Below are positions 23,576 to 35,876 of a DNA stretch of 64,000 bases, one piece after another. The notes below the pieces were generated by a model. That model had not been told where the DNA came from and ran no database searches. It worked only from the letters and a program-made list of their open reading frames with translations. The DNA comes from Glebionis coronaria (taxonomy: Eukaryota > Streptophyta > Magnoliopsida > Asterales > Asteraceae): contig CM046882.1 in NCBI GenBank assembly GCA_025667525.1, forward strand, positions 211,032,592-211,096,591. The letters run 5' to 3'. A program made the position numbers and the translations under genes. Each line of letters begins with the position of its first letter. Positions within the stretch are counted from its first letter, which is position 1.

Positions 23576-25823
23576 CTTAGATGCATACAATCAGCAGAAT
23601 ATAAGTATCAATACCACACGGCATATCATAACCCAATACTGCATCACATAATTATCAACACAACATCATAATCTATACGGCTTGATTCCAATAGTCGTAA
23701 TACACCATAAATAGCTAATAATCATGTAGCGTCAACTGTATCCTTTCGCGGTTGTAATTAATTCCACAACTATGCTCCAATTGTTTTGTGAGGTTTAGGT
23801 TTTGGTGTTTTCCCGATGGATGGTTACATCAACTCGACACAAAATAAATTAATAAAATTCAACTCGTAAAATCTTGGTGGTTGGCCAAGTAAAATAAAAT
23901 AATAAAACAAATTATATAATATATATCGAGTATATATTTTATAAGTGAAAATGACGCAAATGATTCATGTCATAAATTACTATTTAGAACCAACATTCAA
24001 AAATGTATTTCTTAAATTATATACATAATCCTTCAGAATTAATAGTGTATACAGAGTTATTTTTATATAATTCGACACTCGTTCGAAAATATTATGTAAC
24101 TCATTAAAATTTATTTACCATAATTATACGTTAAATGTCATCTTAACTGGAATACTACTTTTCGAAAGTTATTATATAACGTAGTGATTCATTACCAATT
24201 TCTTTTATAAAAGTATATATTTTTAGAAAATTTCGGAATGACCTTGCCGTTTTTATAACGTTTCCATGTATATAAAATACATAATTTTTCCCACTTTGTC
24301 TCAGTCAATACCCAATTAATACTTTTGTCAATCAATAGTCTAATTAAGATATTCTTAATCAACATAATTATTATATTAATTATATATTCCCACCATTAAT
24401 ATTTTAATTACCTTCCATATTTCCTTAATTAATTTCTTTCCATATTTCCATTAATACCATAATTAATATATTAATTATCAATCATCAATATTCTAATTAC
24501 TTTCCATATATCATTAAATAATTTTATATTTTAATATACCATTTATTAAAATAATATTAATAACAATATTCTTTAAATATGTATTTATTTATTCATCTCT
24601 TATATGTCCTCAAATAGTTATATATCTCATTTTATCAAATAATAATAATTAGTCTTATAGTATTCTTAAAATACATGTACTTAATACATTTCAATTCTAT
24701 TATACCTTTTTAATTTATTTATATAGTCCATATTTCCTCAAATAATAATTATATAACAGAAAATAATTATATTTATTCATTATAATCCAACTCTTTTAAT
24801 CTTATTGTATCCTTTATTTATTTATTTTATCTCTTTTATAAATCACCCTTTTTACATAATAATAACAATATTAAAAATAACTTATTAAATAATTGATTAT
24901 GATTTTATTTATTTCTTTTTATATCTCCTCAAATAATTTTATATTCTATTACATCATTTATTAATAATAATAACAATATCCTATTATATCAAATAATAAC
25001 ATTATTATTATAATATTTTCAAAATGTTTACATTCTATATTTTATTATACCCTAATAATAATTATTATTGTATCCTTAAAATATGTATTTTCATATGTCC
25101 CACTATTGTTGTTTCCTTTATTTATTTATTTATCCATTTTATATATCACTTTTATTTATCATATCATTAAATAAATAAATAATAAAAACAATTAAAAATA
25201 TACAAATATCATTATACATTTAGATCTACACCCAAATAATAATCAACAACAGAAACAAGTCCAAAAACATCACCACCACAAGCCCGACACCAAAAAGGTG
25301 CGGTTGTGGTTGCTGTTGAGGGTCGGCCGCCACCACAGCGGTGGTCCAAACGGCGGGCAGCCCCCTTTTTGGTCAAGACTATACCCAAAAACCACCATAA
25401 AGTAAGATAAAAATAAATTTAATAAACCATTTAAAAAAAATCTTGATGTAACCATCTTGCATGTGTAGATCGGGACAAGATCCAAGGGTTTTAAGGGTTT
25501 TTAAGGTATACCCATATGTTTAAATGGTGAATCTGTCACCCACACACCACCTTATGGCGGCGGCGGCCGGAAAACACCACCACAGTAGGGTAGCCGCGGC
25601 TTGGAGATAAAAGGGAGGAGGAGGAGAGGCGCTTTTTAGGGGTTTTGGAACAAGGGTGGCTCGGATTTATTCAACCTCGCCGAAAAAAAAAATGTAGACT
25701 CGCCGGAAAATTTTTCCGGAGGCGGTGCAATGGCCGGCGACTGGAAGTGGGAGAGAAGGGAGAGAGAGTGTTTTTGTGTGTGTGTTTTTAGTTTGTGTTA
25801 AAAAATGAATGAAATGGGAAGAA

Positions 25824-25838
25824 TTATATATATATATA
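25824..25838 (-). promoter_or_regulatory. TATA box of LTR C
   Basis: This alternating TA run lies on the minus strand upstream of a CT-rich leader (CTCTCTCTCCC around 25745-25770). The arrangement resembles LTR E, where a TATA box also precedes a CTCTCTCT leader. Confidence 0.6.
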
Positions 25839-26849
25839 CTATAACTTAAAATCAAAATAGAAAATAGGTAATAGTTTAGGGTGAAATCTGTAAATGTTTT
25901 ATTTACTTTTATAAAGTAAGCGTTCGAGGCTCGTTTGGGCGACTTAACGGACGATTCAAGTCACGAGACTTACGCCATCGTTTTTAAAATCATTTTTACA
26001 ATAAATATGAGTCCTTACTTCGTCGAGTTTCGAAAACATTTGCTATTATTTATTCAAATGCTCGTTTAATCGTTTTTGGCTATTTCGGTTAAATTTCGCC
26101 GTAAAAATAAAACGTAAATTCTTTTACTCACGTTATTAGCAACGTTTTAGGATATAATGAAAAATATTATTTCTTCATATTTCCAAAGTTTTAGTTTTAA
26201 ATCCCTTCAACTATTATTTTTATTAGTTTCGTTCAGTCCGACACTAAAACGTCGAAAAATACTACAAGTAATTAAACAATAATTATTTAATTTATATGAC
26301 GTAAACGTAAAAATTAAGAAATATAAAATATCGAAATAATCGATATAAAAATATAATATTTGGGCATCCATTGGCATCGCGATCACTAGTAGTCCTCGTT
26401 ACTCGTCATAATAGAAAATCTTCTCGAGTGTACATAACTTCATCGAATGCGTTACAAAATTACTTAAAACAAGGTAATCGTTACTAATCATACGAAATCA
26501 CCTAATCACATGATCGCTAGGGAAACCTTCCATCAAAGGAGATTTCTTCGAAGCAGAATTCATTCGGAGTATACATTACTCCATCGAACGCACTACGACA
26601 TAAATTATAACATTGAATGCTATCATTAAGCACATATAATCACATTACGACATACTTGCAAACTAACCAAGCCATGTCGAATCAATTAGTTCAATCAAGT
26701 TAACTCATGCTTGCTAAAAAAATCAAGCCATGATAATTATAAATATTTGACAGGATTTTTGGATATGTCCAGTCAAAAGAAAGTTTGCATATTAAAGGAT
26801 GTCCACGGGCCTGATAGCCATGGATGCACATCCAAAACGACTTTTATCA

Positions 26850-27185
26850 TAGGAGGTTGTTCACACACGGATCCATACCCAAAATTTATTACGGGGTGTT
26901 CACATACGGATACATACCCAAAATGATATTACGGGGTGTTCACAAACGGATGCATACCCAAGGTAATATAGGTACGCGTTACCTTCCGATCGGGCAGCAT
27001 TTCACAATGCCACCTCGAGCTCGCACCATGTACGATTACTCGACTAAATACAATACAATATTACGGGGTGTTCTCATATGGATACATACCCAACGTAACA
27101 GAGGCACGCGTTGCCTTCCGATCGGGCAGCATTTCACAATGCCACCTCGAGCTCGCACAACGTACGACCACTCGACTAAGTCACA
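26850..27185. repeat. Nested tandem repeats in element C
   Basis: The word GGGGTGTTCACATACGGAT followed by ATACCCAA recurs about every 57-62 bp (around 26855, 26892, 26933 and 27064). A longer unit of about 125 bp, including CCTTCCGATCGGGCAGCATT and CACCTCGAGCTCGCAC, is present twice (about 26936-27060 and 27061-27185). The short unit therefore lies within a larger duplication. Confidence 0.75.
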
Positions 27186-28030
27186 TATCACATAAACACA
27201 TAACAAGAAAGGTTTTGCACATAATTTCAACTATGGCTATCCGCCATTCGATCATCGACGATCAAAGGGGATCGATTCAAGCACAAGGATTCCTCAACTG
27301 AATAAACGAAGACGGCAACCCGGATTGTCTTTCATCTACGGATGCGCGGTCGGCAAACTTCAACTATCCATCGCATACCGTTTTATCCCCTACAGATGAT
27401 GATGACGGACGACACCACTGGATCTAGTAGGATCCGTCCATTGTGCTTGGCTCTCGCGCCGAAGGCTCTCCTTTTTGAACCATCCTTGTGTGACCCTACG
27501 TTGGTATACGAGTCAGCACTCTACGTTGGTATACGAGTTCACAAGGCAGAATAGGAACAAATCAAACACCTCGAATTCAAAACTCGAGTCTATGTAGATT
27601 CTTCCGTGACATAAGTTGACCGAACACATACGTTTCGGGGGAAGATGTCTGCTTCAATGGCCTCGAAGTTACTCAAACTCGACTTTCCTCCGGTTTGGCA
27701 GTCTGCTGATCTTGTTAAAGTTTCTTCTTAGTTTCGGTACGAGGTTCCTTAGTAATTCGTCACCAACATGGTGATTTAGACGGGATTCACACGTTGTACA
27801 TGACACCATAAAAATGTTTTACAAAAATATTCGGTCAAGGTTACTTTCTAAGCTAACACTAGTCGAAAGAGAATATGTCAAAGGATACAAGGAAATTTGG
27901 AACATGTTCTTACGGAGTCGAATCGAATATGATTACTTGCATAAGGATCCACCATTTGGAAGTGTTCTCACCCAAACATTTATTCAAAACCACGATTTTA
28001 AAGGCAACGATTGATTTGACACGACATGGC

Positions 28031-28175
28031 TCTTCCTGCATTATGCATAGTTAGCTAGGCTATGTATAATTAAGGACCAAGCAACGACACATCTAATATG
28101 TCACGACTCTTCCCGAATTATGCATAGTTAGCTAGGCTATGCATAACTGAGGACCGAGTAACGACATATTCGACG
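28031..28175. repeat. Imperfect tandem duplication of about 77 bp
   Basis: Two copies share TTATGCATAGTTAGCTAGGC and AACGACA with scattered changes. Each copy contains short palindromes (ATGCAT, TAGCTA). I see no coding signal. Confidence 0.7.
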
Positions 28176-29636
28176 CTACAAAAAGAAACTTTATAATTAT
28201 TGCACAATCATTCAAGATTATGAACATTTTTGACTTATTCTCGAAAATAAGTAAATCACGTGACATAGAAATCAGAAATTATTATTTTCTTTTTTTTATT
28301 TTTTTTTTAACTTGTTTCTAGAAATACATCAACTATTTGTATATTCATTCTTGGGAAACATATTTTTCCTTTGCCTTCTTATAAAATAAAAAAAATATAT
28401 CAACACAATTTGGTATTTGGTTCGATAAAATACTTTATATATTAATATATATTCTCGAAAAATTTTAAATCATAAAATGACGCTAAGGTGGTTTGAAATC
28501 AAGGATCGATGCAAGTATAAATAGCAGGAATCAAGAATCAATGAGACTGAATGAGGTGAACGAGCAATATATTTGCTACTGAAATTGCTTACACTATGAG
28601 TCAAGATACACCTAAGATATGTCAAGAGTTTCTAGGTAGCAACGGCCTTTCGAACAAGAATCGTGTTTTGCCGGATGGCTAAAACTGACTCTAAAATGCT
28701 CGATCGCTCTTCCAAAATTTATGTCAACTTTTAATTAATAACTTTCAAGTATTTAAATTTACACTTAAAGTGTATATTTTTATTTTTCTCTAGTTTATTT
28801 ATTATAACAAAATACAAGCTTTGTCTTATGTTAAAATATTCATAAAAATAAATTTTATCTTATTTAAAATTTAACAATAAGTTTTTACAAAATCTCAAAC
28901 CTCCAAATACGTGACAAGTTCCCATTCACGAGCGTATATTATGAAACATGACAAAGTTTATATTTGACCCAAGAATCATTTTATATCATGTTTAGACCCA
29001 TGTATACACGCGTTTCAAATCGTGAAATTTCTCAATAACCCTTTCAACTAATCTAAGCAAGTTTTCGACGGATCTCATCAAAGACATTTATCAACAACAA
29101 GTTATGTTGTAAAACAAATGATTATATTAGTAATAGATATTACTTTTAATTATTTACCAAAAAGACCAGAAAGGAAATAGTTTCGCCTCCTTCTTGCGTT
29201 CCTTAGTCGCGGCTTAAAAGAGAAAAACCAAACCAGAACACAACAAAATCTAACCAAGTTACATATATATAGATCTATATATAATACCGTAACGTATATA
29301 TATTACATATGTACGAGATACCATATCAGATGATAATGGAAACACCATTATTTAGTATAAATAGTACAATCGAAAGTACGTCCATAAGGATGATCGTAAG
29401 GTGTAAATAGCGATCTAATAGTTCGTCAAAGAACAGTATCGTAAGTATATAATTACAACTTATACCACGCACGCATATGGTATAAAATATACAATTAAAG
29501 ACCTAGCACCAAGCACATAAAGAAGCGGGAAGGATTGCACGCGCGGATATCGGACATCGGTGAATGACTCGTGAAAATTTTTAGAAAACAGTCATAGTCC
29601 AGGTTTTGAAAAACGACCTAGTTCGCTATGACTCGA

Positions 29637-29649
29637 GCTCTGATACCAA
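29637..29649 (-). promoter_or_regulatory. Primer-binding site of element C
   Basis: On the minus strand it reads TTGGTATCAGAGC, two bases after the LTR end. It contains the perfect 12-nt complement TGGTATCAGAGC of initiator tRNA-Met, usual for chromoviruses. Its intactness, in an element without coding capacity, suggests mobilisation in trans. Confidence 0.9.
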
Positions 29650-29651
29650 TC

Positions 29652-30012
29652 TGTAACACCCCCACATTTACAACGCAGCGGAATACAACATTCGGGTGCT
29701 ACTTCATAATACAAGCTCACGAGTCACAGTAAACGTATTTTAATATAAACGTTTACCATCGATGATTTCATCGAAAGATCAGAGTTACAAGGTCCCAATA
29801 AATTAAGAAAACTTATTTTCAAATAAGTTGCAATATATAAGTTTTTGTTTTATCTTTTTAAAAGAAAAGATTTTTATTTTATGTACAAAGTTCACCAAGT
29901 CCACTTCCTTCGATATCCGCATCCAATCCTATCCAAGCATGCCAATATAAACCTGAGATAAACATGCTTAAAGTCAACAAAAAATGTTGAGTGAATCCAT
30001 AGAGTTTATAAA
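29652..30012 (-). repeat. Element C, right (5') LTR, truncated
   Basis: This nearly repeats 22843-23208 and stops at 30012, where element D begins. The remainder of this LTR is not found on the far side of D. Instead there is the tail of element E, so something other than a simple insertion happened here. Confidence 0.88.
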
Positions 30013-30588
30013 TGTTGGGTCAAAAGTTGATGAGTCAAACACTATGGAAACAAGAAAGACCAAATAGGACATTATCACTGCTAGAATTCCCACTGCTGAG
30101 ATCCCCCTGCTGGAATTCCCCCTGCTGGAGTACTTTCCCCTGCTAGAGCAAGTTCCCCCTGCTGGAGTACTTGCCCCTGCTAGTGTACTTCCCACTGCTA
30201 GTGATAAGTATGAAGATTTGGTCAACACAGGATAAGAATGAATAAGTCAGTTTTGATTTAGTCATTAATTCTTTATTTAGTTTCCATGTATCCCTGGGTT
30301 CCTTAAGTTATAAAAGGAACCACCAGGCATAGGTTTTATTCACTACTTCCAACATACAAAATGTAACCTACTGCTTGTTTGATCTCTAGGTGTGGGATTC
30401 AATGTACACACACCTAGAGTAGTTTGTGTTAATCATTAATACAAACTCTCTTTGGGAATCTTTCATCTTTGTTAAACATCTTGTTCTTGATTAATTGTGC
30501 AATTCCGCTATGTTAATTCATATGTACAATTGATCATCCTAGATAAAACGGTTTCGACTGTTTGAGTCTAACGATCTTGGATTCAACA
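30013..30588 (+). repeat. Element D 5' LTR
   Basis: The LTR contains a repeat array of about nine CCCCCTGCTGGA-type units (30076-30203), a TATA box TTATAAAAGG at 30308-30317 and an 11-bp perfect inverted repeat CTCTAGGTGTG / CACACCTAGAG (30384-30394 and 30409-30419). That repeat lies about 75-110 bp past the TATA box, so it would fold near the 5' end of the RNA. The minus-strand 84-codon frame at 29974-30228 is only the reverse reading of the array. Confidence 0.9.
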
Positions 30589-30602
30589 TGTGGTATCAGA
30601 GC

Positions 30603-32780
30603 GGGTGGCTCTTGATATCTAGGAGAATAAGATGTTTTTTGTGTTTTGTTGCTGTGAAGAATGATTAGGGTTTATTGAGAGGGTTAATTCCTCAAAGCCC
30701 TAATATATATTAGTAATTTATTGAGGGGGTGATACATTCGTATGTTACTGAATACGAATAAAGAACAGTTAACGCTGTGATGGATCTATGCACATGATTG
30801 GTGGTCGATTGATAATGTTTTGCCAAAAAGGTATGTGTTGCGTCTACTTCTTAATTAATTGTTGACCTAAAGATGGGACAAAGAGGCATCGAATGACACT
30901 GATGTTGATTGATCCTGTTTGATACTTACAATTTTGGGTCAGACGCAATATAATCAAATAATTATATGGTCCCACAGTGAATGGAGGATTGTATTATTTG
31001 CAGCCAAGATTAAAGAAAAGGCGAGTTATTTTATGTGCTAGATATAGTTGGAGAGAATGAGCTCACATGGCACATAAAGTGAAAGTTCATCACGTGTGGT
31101 CTTAATATTTTTAATGATCCTATGTGATCATATTTAAATGAGTCTCGTGAATGATTTCATTGTGTTGGCTAATGAAAGGGACATGAGAAACATATTATGG
31201 TCTGATGGTTTCTAACCAGTGGTCCCACTATTGTCTCATATGTTTTGAAAAGTGTGTGTTCACACAAATAAAGTGTCCCCATGATGACAAGTTGGCTGTT
31301 TGGTGTTCACGTGAAAGGGTAGTAACATGGGACGTGATGCTTTACATATGGTAATGGGCTCTAAAAACAAACAAAGAATATTAATCCATGTGTTCACACG
31401 AAGATGTGGGGTACTGGATAATTAAGGTTAGACGAGGGTCCAATTCAGAGGTAATGCAGTTGTGGGCACAGGTATAAACAAATGGAAATTAGCACTGGTA
31501 TATTTTTCTCATAGGGTACATTTTTAATAGTCTTTGTTTTTGTTATTTACTTCTGTTATAAATTCATTCCTACTTTGTGTGGGTTTGGCACAGTTAATAA
31601 CAAAACAGTGGCATTAAAAGTTCCCCCTACTTGTGAAAATGTTCCCCCTGCTTTCATTAAAAGTTCCCCCTGCTACGTTCCCCTGCCTTTAATAGTTCCC
31701 CCTGCTTTCATTAATAGCTTCCCACTGTTTTTGAAAGTTCCCCCTGCTGTCAGATATGAGTTTTGGGACAGCAAGGTTTTAGAGTTTGGTATATTCACAG
31801 CAACTGGTCTTAAAGTATTAAGGCTTCATTTTAATTTTATTGATTACGAAGAAAAGTTCTTATTATTTATTTGAAGACGAAGTAGATTTTCGCGGGTATG
31901 TGTTTTATGCTTAAACACCTAGTGACAAAGTGATACAAAGATCTAGGAATGTGTGATTTTTCTTATGGTACTCTATGCACATATTTCCTATCACTTGAAG
32001 GAGTTACATTATTGTGCTCAGTGTCTCATGTTCATGAAAAATGAGGATTTAGTATTTTGGCCTCTCTGTCACATGGTTGGTACAAGATATAGAATGCAGG
32101 TTCGGGTTATTCTTCTTCATCATCAAGTAAGTTATAATTCAGTTTTCTTCATATGTAATCATTACATAAAGCCTACAGAATTTGAAGATTCAAGATTCTT
32201 GACAAAAGTCGTTCTTATTTACTACATTCAACCATAATAAAGTTGTTCTTCAGAGTTTACTACTGCTTGGTTCATCTATTGGTGTGGTCATTTTTTTAAA
32301 AAGGTACTACATGCTAATTTCTGGTACTACTCTTCATGGATGGTGCTACACATTATTTGTTCTTCAAATGGTTAGTTCTTCGTTTGCTTCTTATGGTTGA
32401 TACATCTACTTTTGGTCAAAAGAAATGGTTAGCACACTTTAAGGGGAAGCTCATTTGCTAAAGTGTTAATCGTTTTGCATATGGCATTGAGGTGAAGATT
32501 TTTGCTACTACTCATTGATATTACTACAACTAATGAGAGTATCTACTGCTCAAAATCATTTTTTATTAGGATCTTGGCCTATGTGCTTCATGGAGGGTAT
32601 TTTGAAAAGTAGAATACTTGGGTTTGATGTATGATATTGGTTAGTAGTAGTTGAAAATCAAGGTTGTTCACATAGAAGACCCTATTTGATCATGTCAAAA
32701 AGGGGAAGTTGTCTACAAAGAATGTTCAGCCTGTTGATCTTTGATGTTGTATGTTTAAGGGGAAGTGTTTTGACATCATC
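30603..32780 (+). other. Element D interior, non-coding
   Basis: No polyprotein motif is present. Frames of 80-99 codons (31575-31874, 31953-32237 and 32686-32928) overlap repeats or lack recognisable features. A second array of GTTCCCCCTGCT units lies at 31621-31750. A segment at 31988-32028 is shared with the copia-like element I (57132-57170). Confidence 0.7.
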
Positions 32781-32794
32781 AACTAGGGGAAGAT

Positions 32795-33370
32795 TGTTGG
32801 GTCAAAAGTTGATGAGTCAAACACTATGGAAACAAGAAAGACCAAATAGGACATTATCACTGCTAGAATTCCCACTGCTGAGATCCCCCTGCTGGAATTC
32901 CCCCTGCTGGAGTACTTTCCCCTGCTAGAGCAAGTTCCCCCTGCTGGAGTACTTGCCCCTGCTAGTGTACTTCCCACTGCTAGTGATAAGTATGAAGATT
33001 TGGTCAACACAGGATAAGAATGAATAAGTCAGTTTTGATTTAGTCATTAATTCTTTATTTAGTTTCCATGTATCCCTGGGTTCCTTAAGTTATAAAAGGA
33101 ACCACCAGGCATAGGTTTTATTCACTACTTCCAACATACAAAATGTAACCTACTGCTTGTTTGATCTCTAGGTGTGGGATTCAATGTACACACACCTAGA
33201 GTAGTTTGTGTTAATCATTAATACAAACTCTCTTTGGGAATCTTTCATCTTTGTTAAACATCTTGTTCTTGATTAATTGTGCAATTCCGCTATGTTAATT
33301 CATATGTACAATTGATCATCCTAGATAAAACGGTTTCGACTGTTTGAGTCTAACGATCTTGGATTCAACA
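32795..33370 (+). repeat. Element D 3' LTR
   Basis: It appears identical to 30013-30588, including the array (32858-32985), the TATA box (33090-33099) and the inverted repeat (33166-33201). It follows the polypurine tract directly. Confidence 0.92.
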
Positions 33371-33563
33371 ATTTCTTATGAGGTCGAAACATAGTAAGGA
33401 TTATATTGTGAAGATACAAGTATTCCAGAAGTGGAATTTGAAATTGTGAAAGAAGCATGAGGATTTCTTAAAGGAAAAGAGTTCTCATTTGTTCTGGAGG
33501 TATGGGATGTGAGTATAAGAAGGGCTGAGCGCCGGGACGTCGCTCTCTTTTAGGAGGGTAGGA
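33371..33563 (+). other. Element E, remnant of the 3' untranslated region and polypurine tract
   Basis: This sequence ends with the purine-rich AGGAGGGTAGGA (33552-33563) directly before an LTR start, the usual end of a chromovirus on the plus strand. Only about 190 bp of the element upstream of its 3' LTR remain; gag and pol are missing. Confidence 0.65.
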
Positions 33564-34010
33564 TGTAACAACCCAAACCCGAGGTCATTTATTTAATATT
33601 ATATAATATTATTTTTACGAATAACTTTGAAATTTTTTGATGAGTTGAATGAAATGACGATTGATGGTTTTATTTAAAACCGACGTTGGAGGTCTTATTT
33701 TTATCTTTCTACTAATAGCGAGGATTATTAGTGACCAAGATATCGATGGGTGCCCGAGATTTTATGTTTTATCAATTGTTGTCTCGATGTTTATATTTTT
33801 GACGTTTTTATTTTAAGTTCGTATTAAGTCGAGTCGAGAGTCGATATTATTATTTTTGAGGTACGTTTTAAATTTTTAAAAGTATCTTTATGAAACCCGA
33901 GCCCCGTAAATATTTTAAAAATTGACTAATAGTTATTTCCCGCTTTTTAGCTAACTATTTACATTTTTAGCCACAACTTTTGCTAAATTGCAACTTTGGT
34001 CCCTACCCCA

Positions 34011-34020
34011 CTATATATAA
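34011..34020 (+). promoter_or_regulatory. TATA box of LTR E
   Basis: CTATATATAA lies about 450 bp into the LTR, 50-60 bp before a CT-rich leader. It fits an RNA polymerase II LTR promoter with transcription starting near 34045. Confidence 0.75.
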
Positions 34021-35268
34021 AGCTAAAAACAAGCACACCACTTCATTTTTCACCCACCAAAATTTTTCACTCTCTCTCTTTCTCTCCATATAAGCTGTAG
34101 CATCCACCACCTCCACAAATCCACATACAAACTTCAAATTATCTCAAGTTTGAGGTTGAATCCAACAAAACCAAGCTTAGACCCAATCTTATATTTGATC
34201 AAGGATCATTTTGGTGTAAGAAATCCTTACATGCAAGCACATTTTTTTTCTTGATGTTGGTAGGTAGGAGCTATGATCATGCATGGCATTTTCATGATGA
34301 TCCATGGTTATTCTTGCTAAAGATCTTGTTAAAACTTCATTTTGATCTTAAGATTTTTATTTTGATTATGATTTTGATGTTATGGTTGATGTATGATGAT
34401 ATTAGGGTATAGTAATAATCATTTTCATGGTTGGTTTTTATCAAAAAGTTGATTTTGTACAAGATTTTTATAGTCATTTTATAACAGTAAGTAAAGTGCA
34501 AAATCCGAATTTTTATGTTTTGAAAATTTCTTAAGTTATAGCCTAGGGTTTTAGATAATTTTCTTAGCTTCGATTTGATATAAGGTAGAGCTTCTAGCTC
34601 CAAACGAGCGCGAAGTTATGATGTTTTGAATGATCGTGTACCGGGAGACGAGTATCGGCACTACAAGTAGTTGTTGTCGATATTTGGATCGAATCTCGGG
34701 GACTCTAAATGGATGTTTTGAAAAATGTAACCTACTGATAATGAGGTGTTTATTTTATAGGTTGATTTTTCTTTAAAACCCGTGTGTCGGTTTTGTAAAC
34801 GGAGTCGTTTAAATAAGTTAAAACGGTTGTATGAAAAATTAACGTAAATCTGTCCGAATTTTATAGTTTGAAAATGTGTTGGGTAAAGTACTTTAAAAGT
34901 AATTTCATTTGATAAACTTGTAAGAGGACTTTCTATATATAGTAAGTTAGTTTATCGAGTCGTTTCATAAACGGTTGACAAGTTTAAAAGGGGTAAAATA
35001 AGCTAGTACATGTAGTATGTACCGGCGGACTTTGTAAAATAAAGTGTAAAATGGTTAAGTAAATGTGTAGTAAAGTATAATGAAGTTATTTATATCGTTT
35101 TCTCTCGAGTTTATCGTGACTTTATGAGTTTGAGTTTCATGTTATTATGTATGATTTATTTTTCAATTTTATTATTGATGAACGCGCCTTATTTGATAGG
35201 TTGCGGTTTTTGTGTTTATCGGGCATCAACTATCGTCGAAGATCGTCTTACTACTGCTATTACTCCAG

Positions 35269-35876
35269 GTGAGTCTATTGCATCACTTTTGTAATTGTTT
35301 GAATGATTTTAAAACCCGCGAGGGGGATACATGCTATTTGAAAGTAAAATGAACACAAGTCATGATTGATTGTTTGGACCCAAATGTTTCCTTTGTTGCC
35401 TTTGTTGTTTGAATTGTATAAGTACACTATTTGCAAAAGACCCTAAATTCATGAGCCATTAACTATCTTCTGACTTGATGTTGTGAGTTGGGAATAGCCG
35501 CTTATTCTAATAATAGTACTATTGGGCTGACGATCCTATCCGAGACCAGGGCTTTACGCTGAGTAACCCGCTGGGAAGGATAATTTTACGAGAATAAGAA
35601 TTGGTATCCTTGCAAATGATACCCTATTAGGGGCACTAGAATTTCATCTAGTCGTGTCGGCTTTAGGCGTGGGTGACTAAGTTAAGGGGTCGGTGTCATG
35701 AGCTTAATACAATTCAGTAGTTGTTGTTATGTACTAGAATGCCTGACTAATAGATTGTATGTGCACAATTCTATTAATTGATCTTGATTGATTTTTCTCT
35801 TGTGTTCAAATGTTGATTTAGAAAACCTATAGACTCGCTCAACCATTGTGTTGATGATTTTAAGCATGTATTTCAG
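35269..35876 (+). other. Candidate intron in LTR E
   Basis: The donor CCAG|GTGAGTC and the acceptor GTATTTCAG|GTA enclose 608 bp. Both fit plant splice consensus well. The block AAACCCGCGAGGGGGATAC lies at 35312-35330, as in LTRs C, F and (slightly altered) G. This is the only LTR of the set on the plus strand, so the conservation is not an artefact of one repeat copy. Confidence 0.5.

Larger units (their letters stand above)
22843..26600 (-). repeat. Element C, left (3') LTR; inner limit approximate
   Basis: It starts (plus strand) TGTAACACCCCCAC, which recurs at 29652 beside a primer-binding site, so this is the LTR end on the element's minus strand. The first 360 bp match 29652-30012 with only a few differences, suggesting a fairly young insertion. 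A TATA box for minus-strand transcription is at 25824-25838, followed by a pyrimidine-rich, gene-like 5' leader (25640-25800). The stretch 23900-25250 is strongly AT-rich with ATAATA and ATTTATTT runs. The inner limit is uncertain: comparison with LTR E places the U3 start somewhere beyond 26400, and I found no clear polypurine tract. A candidate intron lies at 23144-23575. Confidence 0.75.
26601..29636 (-). other. Element C internal region, no recognisable polyprotein
   Basis: These roughly 3 kb should hold gag-pol but show no gag, protease, RT or integrase motif on either strand. The longest frames (26824-27195 and 27814-28014, both plus strand) run against the element and have no familiar motif. 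The region holds two tandem-repeat blocks (26850-27185 and 28031-28175), a short duplication around CTACGTTGGTATACGAGT (27497-27537), and AT-rich DNA near 28260-28480 and 29090-29340. The whole is best read as a non-autonomous (LARD-like) derivative of a chromovirus. Confidence 0.55.
30013..33370 (+). mobile_element. Element D, young copia-like non-autonomous LTR retrotransposon
   Basis: It is 3358 bp long: two 576-bp LTRs (30013-30588 and 32795-33370, TGTTGG...CAACA) that appear identical by eye, a tRNA-Met primer-binding site TGGTATCAGAGC at 30591-30602, and a polypurine tract AACTAGGGGAAGAT at 32781-32794. The 2.2-kb interior has no gag or pol. TGTTGG/CAACA termini and this primer type suit Ty1/copia. 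Repeated AAGGGGAAG motifs before the 3' LTR (32441, 32701, 32757, 32784) recall the multiple polypurine tracts reported for Sireviruses, so a Sirevirus-derived passenger is possible. The five bases on the two sides differ (ATAAA left, ATTTC right), so there is no target-site duplication. Confidence 0.88.

Noticed and set aside
25260..25800. GC-rich, CT-rich block resembling the first exon of a host gene
   Set aside because: It lies just downstream of the TATA box of LTR C on the minus strand and fits its 5' leader. The 62-codon frame (25667-25855) crosses the TATA run and has no protein motif.
27814..28014. 66-codon plus-strand frame in element C
   Set aside because: It runs against the direction of the element, with no recognised motif and no start context or homologous copy in the window.
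29637..29649. tRNA-Met gene fragment
   Set aside because: It is only the primer-binding site; no cloverleaf sequence follows.
29974..30228. 84-codon serine/glycine-rich frame repeated at 32783-33010
   Set aside because: It is the reverse reading of the CCCCCTGCT array. The repetition is due to LTR duplication.
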